A DNA stretch of 37,135 nucleotides from an uncultured Oscillibacter sp. (lineage in GTDB: Bacteria; Bacillota; Clostridia; Oscillospirales; Oscillospiraceae): the NCBI GenBank assembly GCA_910576845.1, contig CAJTJA010000020.1, positions 1 through 37,135 of the forward strand, given 5' to 3'. Positions 8,637 to 16,098 of the stretch are shown here, piece by piece. Below the pieces are notes generated by a model that ran no database searches, had not been told where the DNA came from, and saw only the letters and a list, made by a program, of their open reading frames with translations. The position numbers were made by a program, and so were the translations under genes. Position 1 is the stretch's first letter, and each line of letters begins with the position of its first letter.

Positions 8637-9631
8637 TGGCTACCTTCACTGCTATCCGAAACAAGAAGCAAACCGCCGGCGCGATGCTGGGTGTGTTAAC
8701 CTATGTAGTGCAGGCGAAGAAGACGGTACTGGACGGCGCATGTCTGGTCACCGGGAGCAACTGCGTACCTCAGGCGTCCTACCTGGAGATGATGACCACC
8801 AAGCAGCGGTTCCGAAAAGCGGACGGCAGGCAGTTCTACCACTTCGTCCAGTCCTTCTCCGAGGATGACGACCTCACACCCCAGGAGGCCAACGCCATCG
8901 GTCTGGAACTGGCACAGAGAGCGTTTCCCGGCTATGAGGTGGTGATCGCCACCCACATCGACACCGCTCACCTCCACAACCATCTGGTGGTGAACAGCGT
9001 CAGCTGTGAGAATGGCAGAAAGCTCCACCAGAACCGTGAAACCTTGCTGGCGCACCGGCAGCTCAACGACGAGATTTGTAAGGCCCACGGACTGCAGGTT
9101 CTGGAGGCACCAGAGAAGTATCCGAAGAAGAAGCGGATGAAGCCCGGCGAGTACCAAGCGGGGTTGCGGGCGGAAAGCTGGAAGCTGGATCTAATCCAGG
9201 CCATCAATGAGGCCCTGGAGTACGCCGTTGATCGGGAGAGTTTTATTGAGAATATGGAGTACGAGGGTTACGAGGTGACCTGGACGGATACCCGGAAGCA
9301 CATCACCTTCACCTGTCCCAACGGGCGGAAGTGCCGGGACAGCAGTCTCCACGACGAGACCTTCCTCAAAGAAAATCTGGAGGCGCTGTTCGCCTACCGG
9401 CGGGCCGTGGGATTCTGCCCCGGCAGTGTGGAACCGGACGAGGGTTGGATAGGTGAGTTGACAAGCGGACTCATTCAGCTGGGCAGGGCAGTGGAGCGCA
9501 GTGATGATCTGCCGCCGATCCCTACACCGCCGACTTGGACAGATAGCAAGCAGCGCCGCCGGGAGGCCATCAAGAAGATGGCCATGGGGCAGAAGTTCAG
9601 CGGCAGCCAACAGTGGGAACAGTCCATGTGA
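8636..9631 (+). CDS. Relaxase/mobilization nuclease (MobP-like)
   Basis: The 331-residue relaxase carries the metal-binding signature H-I-D-T-A-H-L-H-N-H (H107, D109, H112, H114, H116), a YHFVQSF strand at 68 to 74 and a candidate nicking tyrosine at Y23. This matches the MobA/VirD2-like group (MobP). It would cut one strand at the origin of transfer and stay attached to the 5' end during mobilization. Many relatives are 400 residues or longer, so this one may have a shorter C-terminal region, although the stop falls in ordinary sequence and the catalytic part is complete. It overlaps mobC by one base. Confidence 0.9.
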   Translation: MATFTAIRNKKQTAGAMLGVLTYVVQAKKTVLDGACLVTGSNCVPQASYLEMMTTKQRFRKADGRQFYHFVQSFSEDDDLTPQEANAIGLELAQRAFPGYEVVIATHIDTAHLHNHLVVNSVSCENGRKLHQNRETLLAHRQLNDEICKAHGLQVLEAPEKYPKKKRMKPGEYQAGLRAESWKLDLIQAINEALEYAVDRESFIENMEYEGYEVTWTDTRKHITFTCPNGRKCRDSSLHDETFLKENLEALFAYRRAVGFCPGSVEPDEGWIGELTSGLIQLGRAVERSDDLPPIPTPPTWTDSKQRRREAIKKMAMGQKFSGSQQWEQSM

Positions 9632-9649
9632 AAATTCAGGAGGTACAAA

Positions 9650-9697
9650 ATGAAATTTTATAATGGCCAGAGCAACAGCCACATGAAAATAAAATAA
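9650..9697 (+). CDS. Possible 15-residue mini-ORF with a strong ribosome site
   Basis: A start codon preceded by CAGGAGGTACAAA opens a frame of 15 codons (MKFYNGQSNSHMKIK), ended by TAA. The ribosome site is as good as any in the element, yet the product is too short to assign. It could be a leader peptide for the next gene or a remnant of a longer gene. There is no direct evidence for translation. Confidence 0.3.
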   Translation: MKFYNGQSNSHMKIK

Positions 9698-9765
9698 GAA
9701 AGGGGCAAAATTAATCAAAGCAGGCCTGTCCTATGCATACCCTTGGAACAAAGGGAGGCGGCAGG

Positions 9766-9957
9766 ATGGCAGAACAGGCGCGGTTGCTTGATATCGAGAA
9801 TGACCGGGAGATCACAAAGGAAACCGACAGCCAGTTCTTGTTTGAGTATCAAAGAGCCGTTCTGCTGACGCTGAAGGACAAAGGTGTATTAAATGAAATG
9901 CAGTATCGATATGTGGAAGAAAAGCTGAAAAACAGTTGGAACAATTCTAAAAAGTAA
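9766..9957 (+). CDS. Small SHOCT-like accessory protein of the mobile element
   Basis: A 63-residue, charged protein whose C-terminal half (LKDKGVLNEMQYRYVEEKL) matches the short C-terminal helix pair seen in SHOCT domains, where a loop G-x-L/I joins two helices. ATG 9766 is chosen because GGGAGG lies 7 nt upstream; an earlier in-frame ATG lacks such a site. It sits between the relaxase and the serine recombinase, a place where small proteins of this type often occur in clostridial elements. Its function is unknown; SHOCT modules are usually oligomerisation tails. Confidence 0.6.
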   Translation: MAEQARLLDIENDREITKETDSQFLFEYQRAVLLTLKDKGVLNEMQYRYVEEKLKNSWNNSKK

Positions 9958-9969
9958 TAGACTTTTGAC

Positions 9970-10004
9970 GACTGGTACGGTATATTGAGTGTGCCGTACC
10001 AGTC
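9970..10004. repeat. Perfect 11-bp inverted repeat before the serine recombinase
   Basis: GACTGGTACGG (9970-9980) is matched by its exact complement CCGTACCAGTC (9994-10004) with a 13-nt gap, about 30 bp upstream of the recombinase start. It lacks a T run in the plus direction, so an operator or attenuator is as likely as a terminator. Confidence 0.55.
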
Positions 10005-10032
10005 AAAATAAAACGAAAGGGTGAACGATACC

Positions 10033-11655
10033 ATGATAAAAGTAGCATCTTATTGCCGTGTGTCTACAGACCGGGATGACCAGGCCAATTCATTTGAGAG
10101 CCAACAGCGATATTTTAAGGAGTACATCGACCGCCAGCCGGACTGGGAACTGTACCAGGTTTATGCCGACGAAGGAATCACCGGAACGTCGACGAAGAAA
10201 CGAGCCGCCTTCAATCGAATGATTGCCGACGCCCATTTGGGGAAATTTCACTTGATCCTTACCAAGGAGGTCAGCCGTTTTTCTCGAAATATATTGGACA
10301 CCATCACCTACACCCGAGAGCTGAAAGCATTGGGGGTAGGTGTTCTGTTTATGAACGACGGGATCAGTACTCTGGAGCCGGACGCCGAGCTTCGGCTGTC
10401 CATCATGGGATCGATTGCCCAGGAGGAGAGCAGAAAAACGTCGACCCGGGTGAAGTGGGGACAGACCCGGCGGATGGAGCAGGGGGTAGTGTTTGGAAGA
10501 TCGCTCTTGGGCTATGATGTAAAGGATGGCTGCCTGACAGTAAACCCAGAGGGCGCGGAGATCGTCAGGCTGATCTTCTACAAATATGGCGTGGAGAAAA
10601 AGGGGACTACTGTCATTGCTCGGGAGCTTCGGGAGGCGGGGTATCGGACCCATAGCGGCAATGTGAAATGGTCCAACACCCACATCGTCAAAATTCTGAA
10701 AAACGAGAAATATGTGGGGGATCTGGTGCAGAAGAAGACCATCACGCCGGATTACCTGAGCCACGCCAAGAAATACAACCACGGGGAGGAGGAGTTCGTC
10801 ATCATTCGGGACCACCACGAACCTATCATTGACCGGGAGCTGTGGGACACCGTTCAACGGGAGCTGAAAAAGCGGAACCGCAATGGGGAATTGGGGGCGG
10901 GACACTCCAACCGCTATGTGTTCAGCGGTAAGATCAAGTGCGGAGAGTGCGGGGCCAGCTTTGTTTCCCGGAAGAAAACCCGTAAGGATGGCTCGCTTTA
11001 CAAGCGTTGGAGCTGCTACACTGCCACGTCAGAGGGGCAGAAACGGATCGATGTTCGGGGCAATGAGGTAGGCTGCGATGTAGGTAAACTCCTGCGGGAT
11101 GAATTGGCGTTGGATATCCTCCAGCAGTCTCTGACCACCCTGCGAATGGACCGGGACAGGATCATCCAAAATGTCACTGCTCTGGCCTTAGAGGCAATTC
11201 AGATGTGTGAGGAAGGAAGCACTGACAGGGTTGAGGCGTTGGAATATGAAATCAGCCAGCTGAAACAGAAGAAAGCGGATGTGCTGGACGCGTTCTTCTC
11301 CAAGCAGATCACAAAAGAGGAGATGCATCTGGTTAACCAGCGGTATGATGGGGAGCTGGAAGATCTTCAACGGAGGCTGGAGGGGGTACGAGAGCGGGAG
11401 AGTATCACTTACGAGGAGGATCAGCTGGAGAAGGATGTGGGCCGTCAGGTGGCTGACATTGTAAATTGTAGGGCAGACAGCGAGGTGCTTTACAAAAATG
11501 TTCTGGACCACATGGTAGTACACAAAGACCGAAAAATTGAGATTTTTCTAAATCTTTTGCCGCAAAAATGGACTTTTGTGCTGGAAAATCTGCGCAAGTC
11601 TCAGAATGACCCCCCGGTGCCAATATCCGTCAGCAACGCTTTTAATTCTGCATAG
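10033..11655 (+). CDS. Large serine recombinase (integrase/excisionase of the mobile element)
   Basis: A 540-residue recombinase in three parts. The N-terminal resolvase domain has the catalytic serine in YCRVSTDRDD (S11) and the SRFSRN arginine motif near 80. The Recombinase domain spans about 155 to 280. The zinc beta-ribbon has a C-G-E-C motif near 301, followed by a long coiled-coil segment at about 385 to 460. It integrates and excises the element by a phosphoserine mechanism. ATG 10033 is preferred with AAAGGGTGA about 8 nt upstream; the GTG at 10021 has no room for a ribosome site. The last 12 residues (VPISVSNAFNSA) and the stop codon are encoded by the antisense strand of cotJC, so the C-terminus must differ in the excised form. 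Confidence 0.93.
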   Translation: MIKVASYCRVSTDRDDQANSFESQQRYFKEYIDRQPDWELYQVYADEGITGTSTKKRAAFNRMIADAHLGKFHLILTKEVSRFSRNILDTITYTRELKALGVGVLFMNDGISTLEPDAELRLSIMGSIAQEESRKTSTRVKWGQTRRMEQGVVFGRSLLGYDVKDGCLTVNPEGAEIVRLIFYKYGVEKKGTTVIARELREAGYRTHSGNVKWSNTHIVKILKNEKYVGDLVQKKTITPDYLSHAKKYNHGEEEFVIIRDHHEPIIDRELWDTVQRELKKRNRNGELGAGHSNRYVFSGKIKCGECGASFVSRKKTRKDGSLYKRWSCYTATSEGQKRIDVRGNEVGCDVGKLLRDELALDILQQSLTTLRMDRDRIIQNVTALALEAIQMCEEGSTDRVEALEYEISQLKQKKADVLDAFFSKQITKEEMHLVNQRYDGELEDLQRRLEGVRERESITYEEDQLEKDVGRQVADIVNCRADSEVLYKNVLDHMVVHKDRKIEIFLNLLPQKWTFVLENLRKSQNDPPVPISVSNAFNSA

Positions 11656-11804
11656 GGCATAGAGTACCTTTGGCTCAGATAGCGGAGAGAAGCTCCCAAT
11701 TCACCGTCGGGACCTCCATACTGGGAAATAATCACCGACGCCAGCCTGGGATTGGGGGTCTTGATTTTTACAGGATATTGAAGTTTCTTCTCATATACAA
11801 ACAT
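11601..11804 (-). pseudogene. cotJC: Spore coat manganese-catalase-like protein CotJC, cut by the mobile element
   Basis: The first 63 residues (MFVYEKKLQYPVKI to LLTDIGT) agree closely with the start of CotJC, a ferritin-fold manganese catalase of about 190 to 200 residues in the spore coat. After them only four foreign residues follow before a stop. The glutamate ligands expected directly after DIGT are missing, so this fragment cannot be active. The start overlaps the cotJAB stop codon by one base. The 3' part should lie beyond the left end of the element; excision would restore the full gene if the core is kept. Confidence 0.88.
11611..11625. other. Attachment site at the junction with cotJC
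   Basis: Up to base 11616 (reading leftwards on the minus strand) the frame matches the conserved CotJC start ending LLTDIGT; beyond it four unrelated codons and a stop follow. In intact family members DIGT is followed by E-E. The crossover is therefore within or next to the bases GGTGCCAAT at about 11616-11624. Serine recombinase cores are usually only 2 bp, so the exact point cannot be fixed without the other junction. Confidence 0.65.
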
Positions 11805-12262
11805 CAGTCGTTCCCTCCTATATCCCAGGGCCAGGGATCCTTCAGCCAAACGTATCCCTCTTCCGGGGTTAGATCGGTGGACGTCAGAGGGCCGTACATC
11901 TTTTCATATTTTTCCCGGCCTTCCTTAGCCAGTTTTAAATAAGACCAGTAAAGCTGCAATACCTCTTGGTCATTGGCATGAGTGTCCAGATACAAATTCA
12001 GCTCTTTAATGGCAAAATCCAAGGCCATCAGCTCCACCATCGCTGTATTTGCAAGTTTGGTTTTTGCTTGAATAGCGGCCTTGAAGGGAATGTCCAAGCC
12101 AGGGAATAATGTGCCGGTCTGCAGGGCCTCCGTCCGGCTGAAACGGGGGGGATTCTGCTCCTGCATGGGAATATAAGGAAATGCCAGCGGAGCGCACCTG
12201 CCTGGAAGCGTTCCAGCTCCCACACCACAGGTACCGCCGGTCGTCTGATCAGGTCTTTCCAT
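11804..12262 (-). CDS. cotJAB: Fused spore coat proteins CotJA-CotJB
   Basis: One 152-residue frame joins two proteins that are usually separate. Residues about 24 to 65 carry the CotJA pattern (PLAFPYIPMQ, then ALQTGTLFPGLDIPF). Residues about 72 to 148 carry the CotJB pattern (LDFAIKELNLYLDTH, then KMYGPLT and KDPWPWD). The ATG at 12262 has AAGGAGG about 12 nt upstream, and cotJC follows with a one-base overlap. In Bacillus the cotJ operon is read in the mother cell under sigma-E and its products are inner-coat components; the same role is inferred here. No sequencing error is obvious, but a lost stop codon between two genes would look the same. Confidence 0.85.
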   Translation of the reverse strand: MERPDQTTGGTCGVGAGTLPGRCAPLAFPYIPMQEQNPPRFSRTEALQTGTLFPGLDIPFKAAIQAKTKLANTAMVELMALDFAIKELNLYLDTHANDQEVLQLYWSYLKLAKEGREKYEKMYGPLTSTDLTPEEGYVWLKDPWPWDIGGND

Positions 12263-12386
12263 ATTAATTAAAGGCCTCCTTAGGTAAGGGTGGCGCGAGG
12301 AATCCCGCGCTCAGTCCATCATATGCCAGAAAGGCTGGAAGGGCCACCAGTGCAGCAGGGAAGTGGGACAATTGTTCGTGTACAAC

Positions 12387-12415
12387 TTGATTTCTGCAAA
12401 TGAACTTGCTATAAT
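12387..12415 (+). promoter_or_regulatory. Sigma-A-like promoter upstream of cwlD
   Basis: TTGATT (12387-12392) and TATAAT (12410-12415) are separated by 17 bp, about 100 nt before the cwlD ATG. The match to a vegetative promoter is good. A sporulation-type promoter would also be expected for cwlD but is not recognised here. Confidence 0.5.
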
Positions 12416-12516
12416 CTATAAAGAGATCAGGAAATATACTTAAAATTAAAGCCGTATATTGGATAAGCCGCCTGGCATATCCTCAGAACATAAAGTGTTA
12501 TGAGGAGGCGTTGGCC

Positions 12517-13239
12517 ATGATTGTCCTGCTGTATAAGCGCAATTTGATGCTTTTCGGACTATTTTGTTGTTTTTTCATTGGTATGGCGGCTGTGCTGTGG
12601 AATGGAAATGCCGTTCCGGTCTTTTCCGCCAGAGAAGATGTTCCTGTTACCGTTGTAATTGATCCTGGACACGGCGGAGAGGATGGGGGGGCAGTGTCTC
12701 CCAGCGGTATAGCAGAGAGCCGTCTCAATCTGGAAGTATCCCTGAAAGTCCATGACCTGCTGTGCTTTGCCGGTCAGCGGACAGTGCTTACCAGGAGCGA
12801 AGATGTAACCATTTGTGATGAGGGCTTGGATACTATGCGCCAACGCAAAACTTCGGATTTGAAAAACCGGGTCCGACTGGTGAGGGAGACGGAAAACTCT
12901 ATTTTGCTAAGCATCCATCAAAACAGTCTGCCCTCATCACCTATAACTCATGGGGCGCAAGTGTTCTGGAATCAAATAGAAGGCGCTGATGTCTTAGCAG
13001 AGAGTATTCAAGATGCACTCAACAGCGGAATCAATGCCGGAAATGAAAAGCATCCCAGGCAAATTCCGAACAGCATATATTTGATGAAAAGCATAAACTC
13101 GCCGGGAATTTTGGTCGAGTGCGGCTTTCTTTCCAACGCAGTTGAAACCGAGCGTTTGCAGGACCCAGCTTATCAGCTGCGGCTGGCAGTTGCCATATCA
13201 GCAGGTTATTTAAATGCTGAAGCAGTAGAATATTCGTAA
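12517..13239 (+). CDS. cwlD: N-acetylmuramoyl-L-alanine amidase CwlD (germination/cortex)
   Basis: This 240-residue Amidase_3 enzyme has an N-terminal membrane helix (about residues 8 to 28) that places it outside the cell membrane. Zinc and catalytic residues are visible: H in VVIDPGHGGEDGG, E in ESRLNLE, H in LLSIHQNS and E in ILVECGFLSN. CwlD removes peptide side chains from muramic acid so that muramic-delta-lactam can form in the spore cortex, a step needed for germination. Length and order agree with Bacillus CwlD (about 237). ATG 12517 has GAGGAGG 8 nt upstream; a TTG two codons earlier is less well spaced. It is divergent from cotJAB and followed by radA after 15 bp. Confidence 0.88.
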   Translation: MIVLLYKRNLMLFGLFCCFFIGMAAVLWNGNAVPVFSAREDVPVTVVIDPGHGGEDGGAVSPSGIAESRLNLEVSLKVHDLLCFAGQRTVLTRSEDVTICDEGLDTMRQRKTSDLKNRVRLVRETENSILLSIHQNSLPSSPITHGAQVFWNQIEGADVLAESIQDALNSGINAGNEKHPRQIPNSIYLMKSINSPGILVECGFLSNAVETERLQDPAYQLRLAVAISAGYLNAEAVEYS

Positions 13240-13254
13240 GCATGGAGAAACAAA

Positions 13255-14619
13255 ATGAAACAGTCAAAAACTCTCTTTTATTGCACAGAATGCGGCAACG
13301 AAACACCAAAGTGGGCAGGGCGTTGTCCTGCTTGCGGCGCATGGAATACCGTGGTAGAACGCCCGGAATCTGCCATAAGGGGAAAAGGGGGGAGAACCTC
13401 TGTCAAGATACTGACTTCTTCAAAAGCTCAGCCAATAACGGAGCTGCGAGACAGCGTGGAAATTCGTTTCTCCACAGGAATGAAAGAATTGGACCGGGTC
13501 CTCGGCGGTGGAGCCGTCAAAGGCTCCTTAGTGCTGATAGGAGGAGCTCCCGGTATTGGAAAGTCTACGCTGATGCTTCAAATCTGCGGCAGGCTTTGTG
13601 AGTTCGCCAAAGTATTGTATGTATCCGGCGAGGAGTCTCAGCACCAATTAAAGCTCCGGGCCCAGCGTCTGTATGTAGAGGGCGAAAATCTTTTAGTCCT
13701 GTCGGAAACCAGCCTGGAAGAGATGCTGGACGCGGTTAACCAAGAGAAACCGGACATATTGATTGTAGACTCCATTCAAACTCTGTATAATGACGCTTTG
13801 GATTCTCCAGCGGGAAGCGTTAGTCAAGTAAAAGATTGCACTATGGCCTTGATGCAATTGGCTAAAAGCCAGAATATCACGGTGTTTGTCATTGGTCATG
13901 TAAATAAAGAAGGTTCCATTGCCGGTCCGAAAGTCCTAGAGCATATGGTGGACTGTGTGCTGTATTTTGAAGGGGAGAGGCACACTTTCTGCCGGATTCT
14001 TCGGGCTGCAAAAAATCGTTTTGGGGCCACGAATGAAATCGGCGTATTTGAAATGGGAGACGGCGGCCTGACAGAAGTAGAGAATCCCTCCCAAATGCTG
14101 TTGTCCGGCCGGCCGGAGGAAGCTCCCGGCACTTGTGTCACTTGTGTAATGGAAGGAGCACGTCCGGTACTGGCGGAAATACAGGCATTGGTAGTGACAT
14201 GCGCAGGTGGAAACCCACGCCGTACCAGCAACGGTTTTGACTATAACCGGGCCTCCATGCTGCTGGCGGTGCTGGAAAAGCGGGGGGGACTAAAATTATC
14301 CTCTTGTGATGCGTATTTAAATATCATAGGCGGTCTTCAGCTGGACGAGCCTGCCGCAGACCTGGCCGCCGTAGTAGCGTTAGCCTCCAGCTATTTGGAC
14401 AAGCCCGTCCCCGGTGACTTGGCAGCCATCGGGGAAGTAGGACTTACCGGAGAACTGCGAGCTGTCAGCCAACTCTCTCAACGAATATCCGAAGTGCGGC
14501 GTCTGGGATTCAAACGCTGTGTGGTGCCGGCTCATCGGGAGCTTGGGAATTGCTCTGATTTGCAGCTGTTGCCCGTTCAGAATATCGGTGAGGCGATTCG
14601 AGCCGTTTTGAAGGGATAA
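13255..14619 (+). CDS. radA: DNA repair protein RadA
   Basis: A 454-residue RadA of normal length. The C4 zinc finger is C10, C13, C24, C27; the RecA-like ATPase has Walker A GGAPGIGKST (K103) and Walker B ILIVDS near 160; and the RadA-specific KNRFG motif (KNRFGATNEIG) is near 255. The C-terminal Lon-like domain is complete. RadA is a branch-migration helicase that helps process recombination intermediates. GGAG lies in front of ATG 13255. It is probably co-transcribed with cwlD, 15 bp upstream. Confidence 0.96.
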   Translation: MKQSKTLFYCTECGNETPKWAGRCPACGAWNTVVERPESAIRGKGGRTSVKILTSSKAQPITELRDSVEIRFSTGMKELDRVLGGGAVKGSLVLIGGAPGIGKSTLMLQICGRLCEFAKVLYVSGEESQHQLKLRAQRLYVEGENLLVLSETSLEEMLDAVNQEKPDILIVDSIQTLYNDALDSPAGSVSQVKDCTMALMQLAKSQNITVFVIGHVNKEGSIAGPKVLEHMVDCVLYFEGERHTFCRILRAAKNRFGATNEIGVFEMGDGGLTEVENPSQMLLSGRPEEAPGTCVTCVMEGARPVLAEIQALVVTCAGGNPRRTSNGFDYNRASMLLAVLEKRGGLKLSSCDAYLNIIGGLQLDEPAADLAAVVALASSYLDKPVPGDLAAIGEVGLTGELRAVSQLSQRISEVRRLGFKRCVVPAHRELGNCSDLQLLPVQNIGEAIRAVLKG

Positions 14620-14725
14620 AATGAACACAGGCACCACCTAATGCGGGCACTCCAGCGGCGGCGGCACTTTCTAATGTGCAGAGGCCGTCAGATTGATAGA
14701 TACAATCACTGGTACACGGAATCAA
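14510..14725 (-). CDS. Possible small cysteine-rich protein overlapping the radA 3' end
   Basis: On the minus strand a frame starting at TTG 14725 encodes IPCTSDCIYQSDGLCTL followed by GGACVHF. This spacing of four cysteines (CxxxCIYQ-DG-CTL ... C-HF) is like that of small clostridial proteins of about 60 residues with no known function. AGGTGA lies 4 nt upstream of the TTG. The part after about residue 35 is antisense to radA and is probably not conserved, so the true protein may end differently. TTG 14767 is an alternative but has no ribosome site. Confidence 0.4.
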   Translation of the reverse strand: MIPCTSDCIYQSDGLCTLESAAAAGVPALGGACVHFIPSKRLESPHRYSERATAANQSNSQAPDEPAPHSV

Positions 14726-14970
14726 AAAATCACCTGTTCTATTAATGATGAGGATAGTTTGACCCAAATGACGGATTTTATTATGAGTATTCCGATTTGG
14801 GCTGAATGTCCGTTTAATCAGAATTAGAGCTGAAGATCAATCCATGAAGAAGGAGGCAGGTTCAAAGGGAGAGGGGCAATTGAACAAAATAAAAATTTTG
14901 TTCAATTTGGGAGGGCGAAAAAGCTGTTTTTCAGCCAGACAGCCATTTCAGCGCCTTTTCTATTTAACAT
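14620..14970. other. Intergenic stretch between radA and the tyrosine recombinase
   Basis: This holds the 5' part of the possible small minus-strand gene, a weak plus-strand promoter candidate (TTGACC at 14759, TATGAG 17 bp later) and the AT-rich palindrome listed separately. The part from 14790 to 14870 shows a purine-rich run but no gene is visible. Confidence 0.4.
14878..14907. repeat. Perfect 13-bp AT-rich palindrome upstream of the tyrosine recombinase
   Basis: AATTGAACAAAAT (14878-14890) and ATTTTGTTCAATT (14895-14907) are exact inverted copies around AAAA. The symmetry and AT content fit an operator for a dimeric regulator or a recombinase-binding site; as a terminator it would be unusually GC-poor. 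Confidence 0.6.
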
Positions 14971-16008
14971 GTGGTTCCTTTGAACACAAAGACTATGGTT
15001 GATTATCGCACGGAAGCCCCACTGATTCTGCAAAATTTTCTTGCATATCATGAGACTATCAAGGCTCATTCTAAGCAAACAGTGGACGAGTATTTTCTGG
15101 ACCTCCGGAATTTTTTCCGTTATCTCAAGCAAATACGAAATCCAAGCCTGTCTGGCTTGATGCTGGATGAAATCGATATTTCCGACGTGGATTTGGATTT
15201 TGTTTCCAGTGTGACATTAACGGACATTTACGCCTACATGACATATTTAAGCCGGGACCGGGTTCAGCATCAGAACAGCCAGACTTCCAACTACGGTCTT
15301 AATGCCGCGTCCCGGGCCCGGAAATTGGCGACGATCCGATCTTTTTACAACTATCTGACGAATAAAGCTCATCTAATTCGTGAAAATCCTGTCAAAGATA
15401 TTGATCCCCCAAAGCTAAAGAAATCACTTCCTAAGTACTTGACTCTTGACCAGAGCGTGGAATTGCTGGAATCTGTAGAAGGTAAAAATCAGGAGCGGGA
15501 TTACTGTATCTTGACATTGTTTCTCAATTGTGGCTTGCGGATATCAGAGTTAGTTGGCTTAAATCTTCGGGATATTCAGGACGAATCCATACGCGTCTTG
15601 GGCAAAGGTAACAAAGTCCGTATCCTCTATTTAAATGATGCCTGCCAGGATGCGTTAAGCCGCTACTTGGCAGTTCGCCGCCCCATTGCAGGACGAGACG
15701 CCAATGCGCTGTTTTTATCCTCCCGCAACGAGCGGATCAGCCGTTCCACGGTCCACGCCATGGTAAAAAAGCGGCTCTCTGCCGCTGGACTGGACGAAAG
15801 TGAATACTCTTCCCATAAACTGCGCCACACCGCCGCCACGCTGATGCTGCAAAATGGAGTGGACGTCCGGGCCGTCCAAGAGGTTTTGGGTCATGATCAC
15901 CTGAATACCACACAGATTTACACCCATATCGATAATGATTCCCTCCGGGTTGCTGCAAAGGCAAATCCCTTGTCACACATTAAAAATAAAAAAGAAAAGC
16001 AAAAATAG
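14971..16008 (+). CDS. Xer-like tyrosine recombinase
   Basis: The 345-residue protein has an N-terminal SAM-like core-binding domain (about 15 to 135) and a C-terminal catalytic domain with all six residues visible: R in CGLRISELVG, K in GKGNKVR, H and R in HKLRHTAATLM, H in LGHDHLNTTQ, and Y in YTHI. Such enzymes resolve chromosome dimers at dif or move elements. No mobile-element genes adjoin it and it lies in core DNA, so a XerC/XerD housekeeping role is preferred. The start is unsure: GTG 14971, TTG 14980 and ATG 14995 are all in frame and none has a strong ribosome site. A long insertion between the two domains compared with E. coli Xer is consistent with the clostridial type. Confidence 0.85.
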   Translation: MVPLNTKTMVDYRTEAPLILQNFLAYHETIKAHSKQTVDEYFLDLRNFFRYLKQIRNPSLSGLMLDEIDISDVDLDFVSSVTLTDIYAYMTYLSRDRVQHQNSQTSNYGLNAASRARKLATIRSFYNYLTNKAHLIRENPVKDIDPPKLKKSLPKYLTLDQSVELLESVEGKNQERDYCILTLFLNCGLRISELVGLNLRDIQDESIRVLGKGNKVRILYLNDACQDALSRYLAVRRPIAGRDANALFLSSRNERISRSTVHAMVKKRLSAAGLDESEYSSHKLRHTAATLMLQNGVDVRAVQEVLGHDHLNTTQIYTHIDNDSLRVAAKANPLSHIKNKKEKQK

Positions 16009-16014
16009 CAACAG

Positions 16015-16040
16015 AAGGCCGCCTTATTTGAGGCGGTCTT
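16015..16040 (+). terminator. Terminator-like hairpin after the tyrosine recombinase
   Basis: AAGGCCGCCT and AGGCGGTCTT pair around a 6-nt loop (one G-T pair), 7 nt after the stop codon. There is no T run, so it may be a weak terminator or a transcript-end protector. Confidence 0.5.
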
Positions 16041-16098
16041 CTACTGTTCCCCATAATCGCATTGTTACTTTTCATAATTGGGTTTCTGTGTAAAATTT

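Larger units (their letters stand above)
1..11616 (+). mobile_element. Right part of an integrative mobilizable element inserted in cotJC
   Basis: The stretch holds, in order, a restriction-modification operon, an AAA ATPase, a MobC-type protein, a relaxase and a large serine recombinase, which is the usual backbone of clostridial mobilizable elements of the Tn4451 kind. The right boundary is placed where the cotJC reading frame stops matching its family, just after codon 63 (about 11611 to 11618). No type IV secretion genes are visible, so it would need a helper for transfer; the unseen part to the left could change that view. The left end and the rest of cotJC should lie before position 1. 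The exact crossover bases cannot be fixed from one junction. Confidence 0.8.

Noticed and set aside
12280..12315. AAGGGTGG followed by a GC hairpin, similar to part of a T-box antiterminator
   Set aside because: The conserved T-box continuation ACCGCG is missing, no stem I or terminator is seen, and the downstream gene (cwlD) is not an amino-acid or tRNA-synthetase gene.
14971..16008. Tyrosine recombinase as integrase of one of the mobile elements
   Set aside because: It lies in core DNA between radA and cell-envelope genes, away from both element boundaries, and each element has its own recombinase or transposase.
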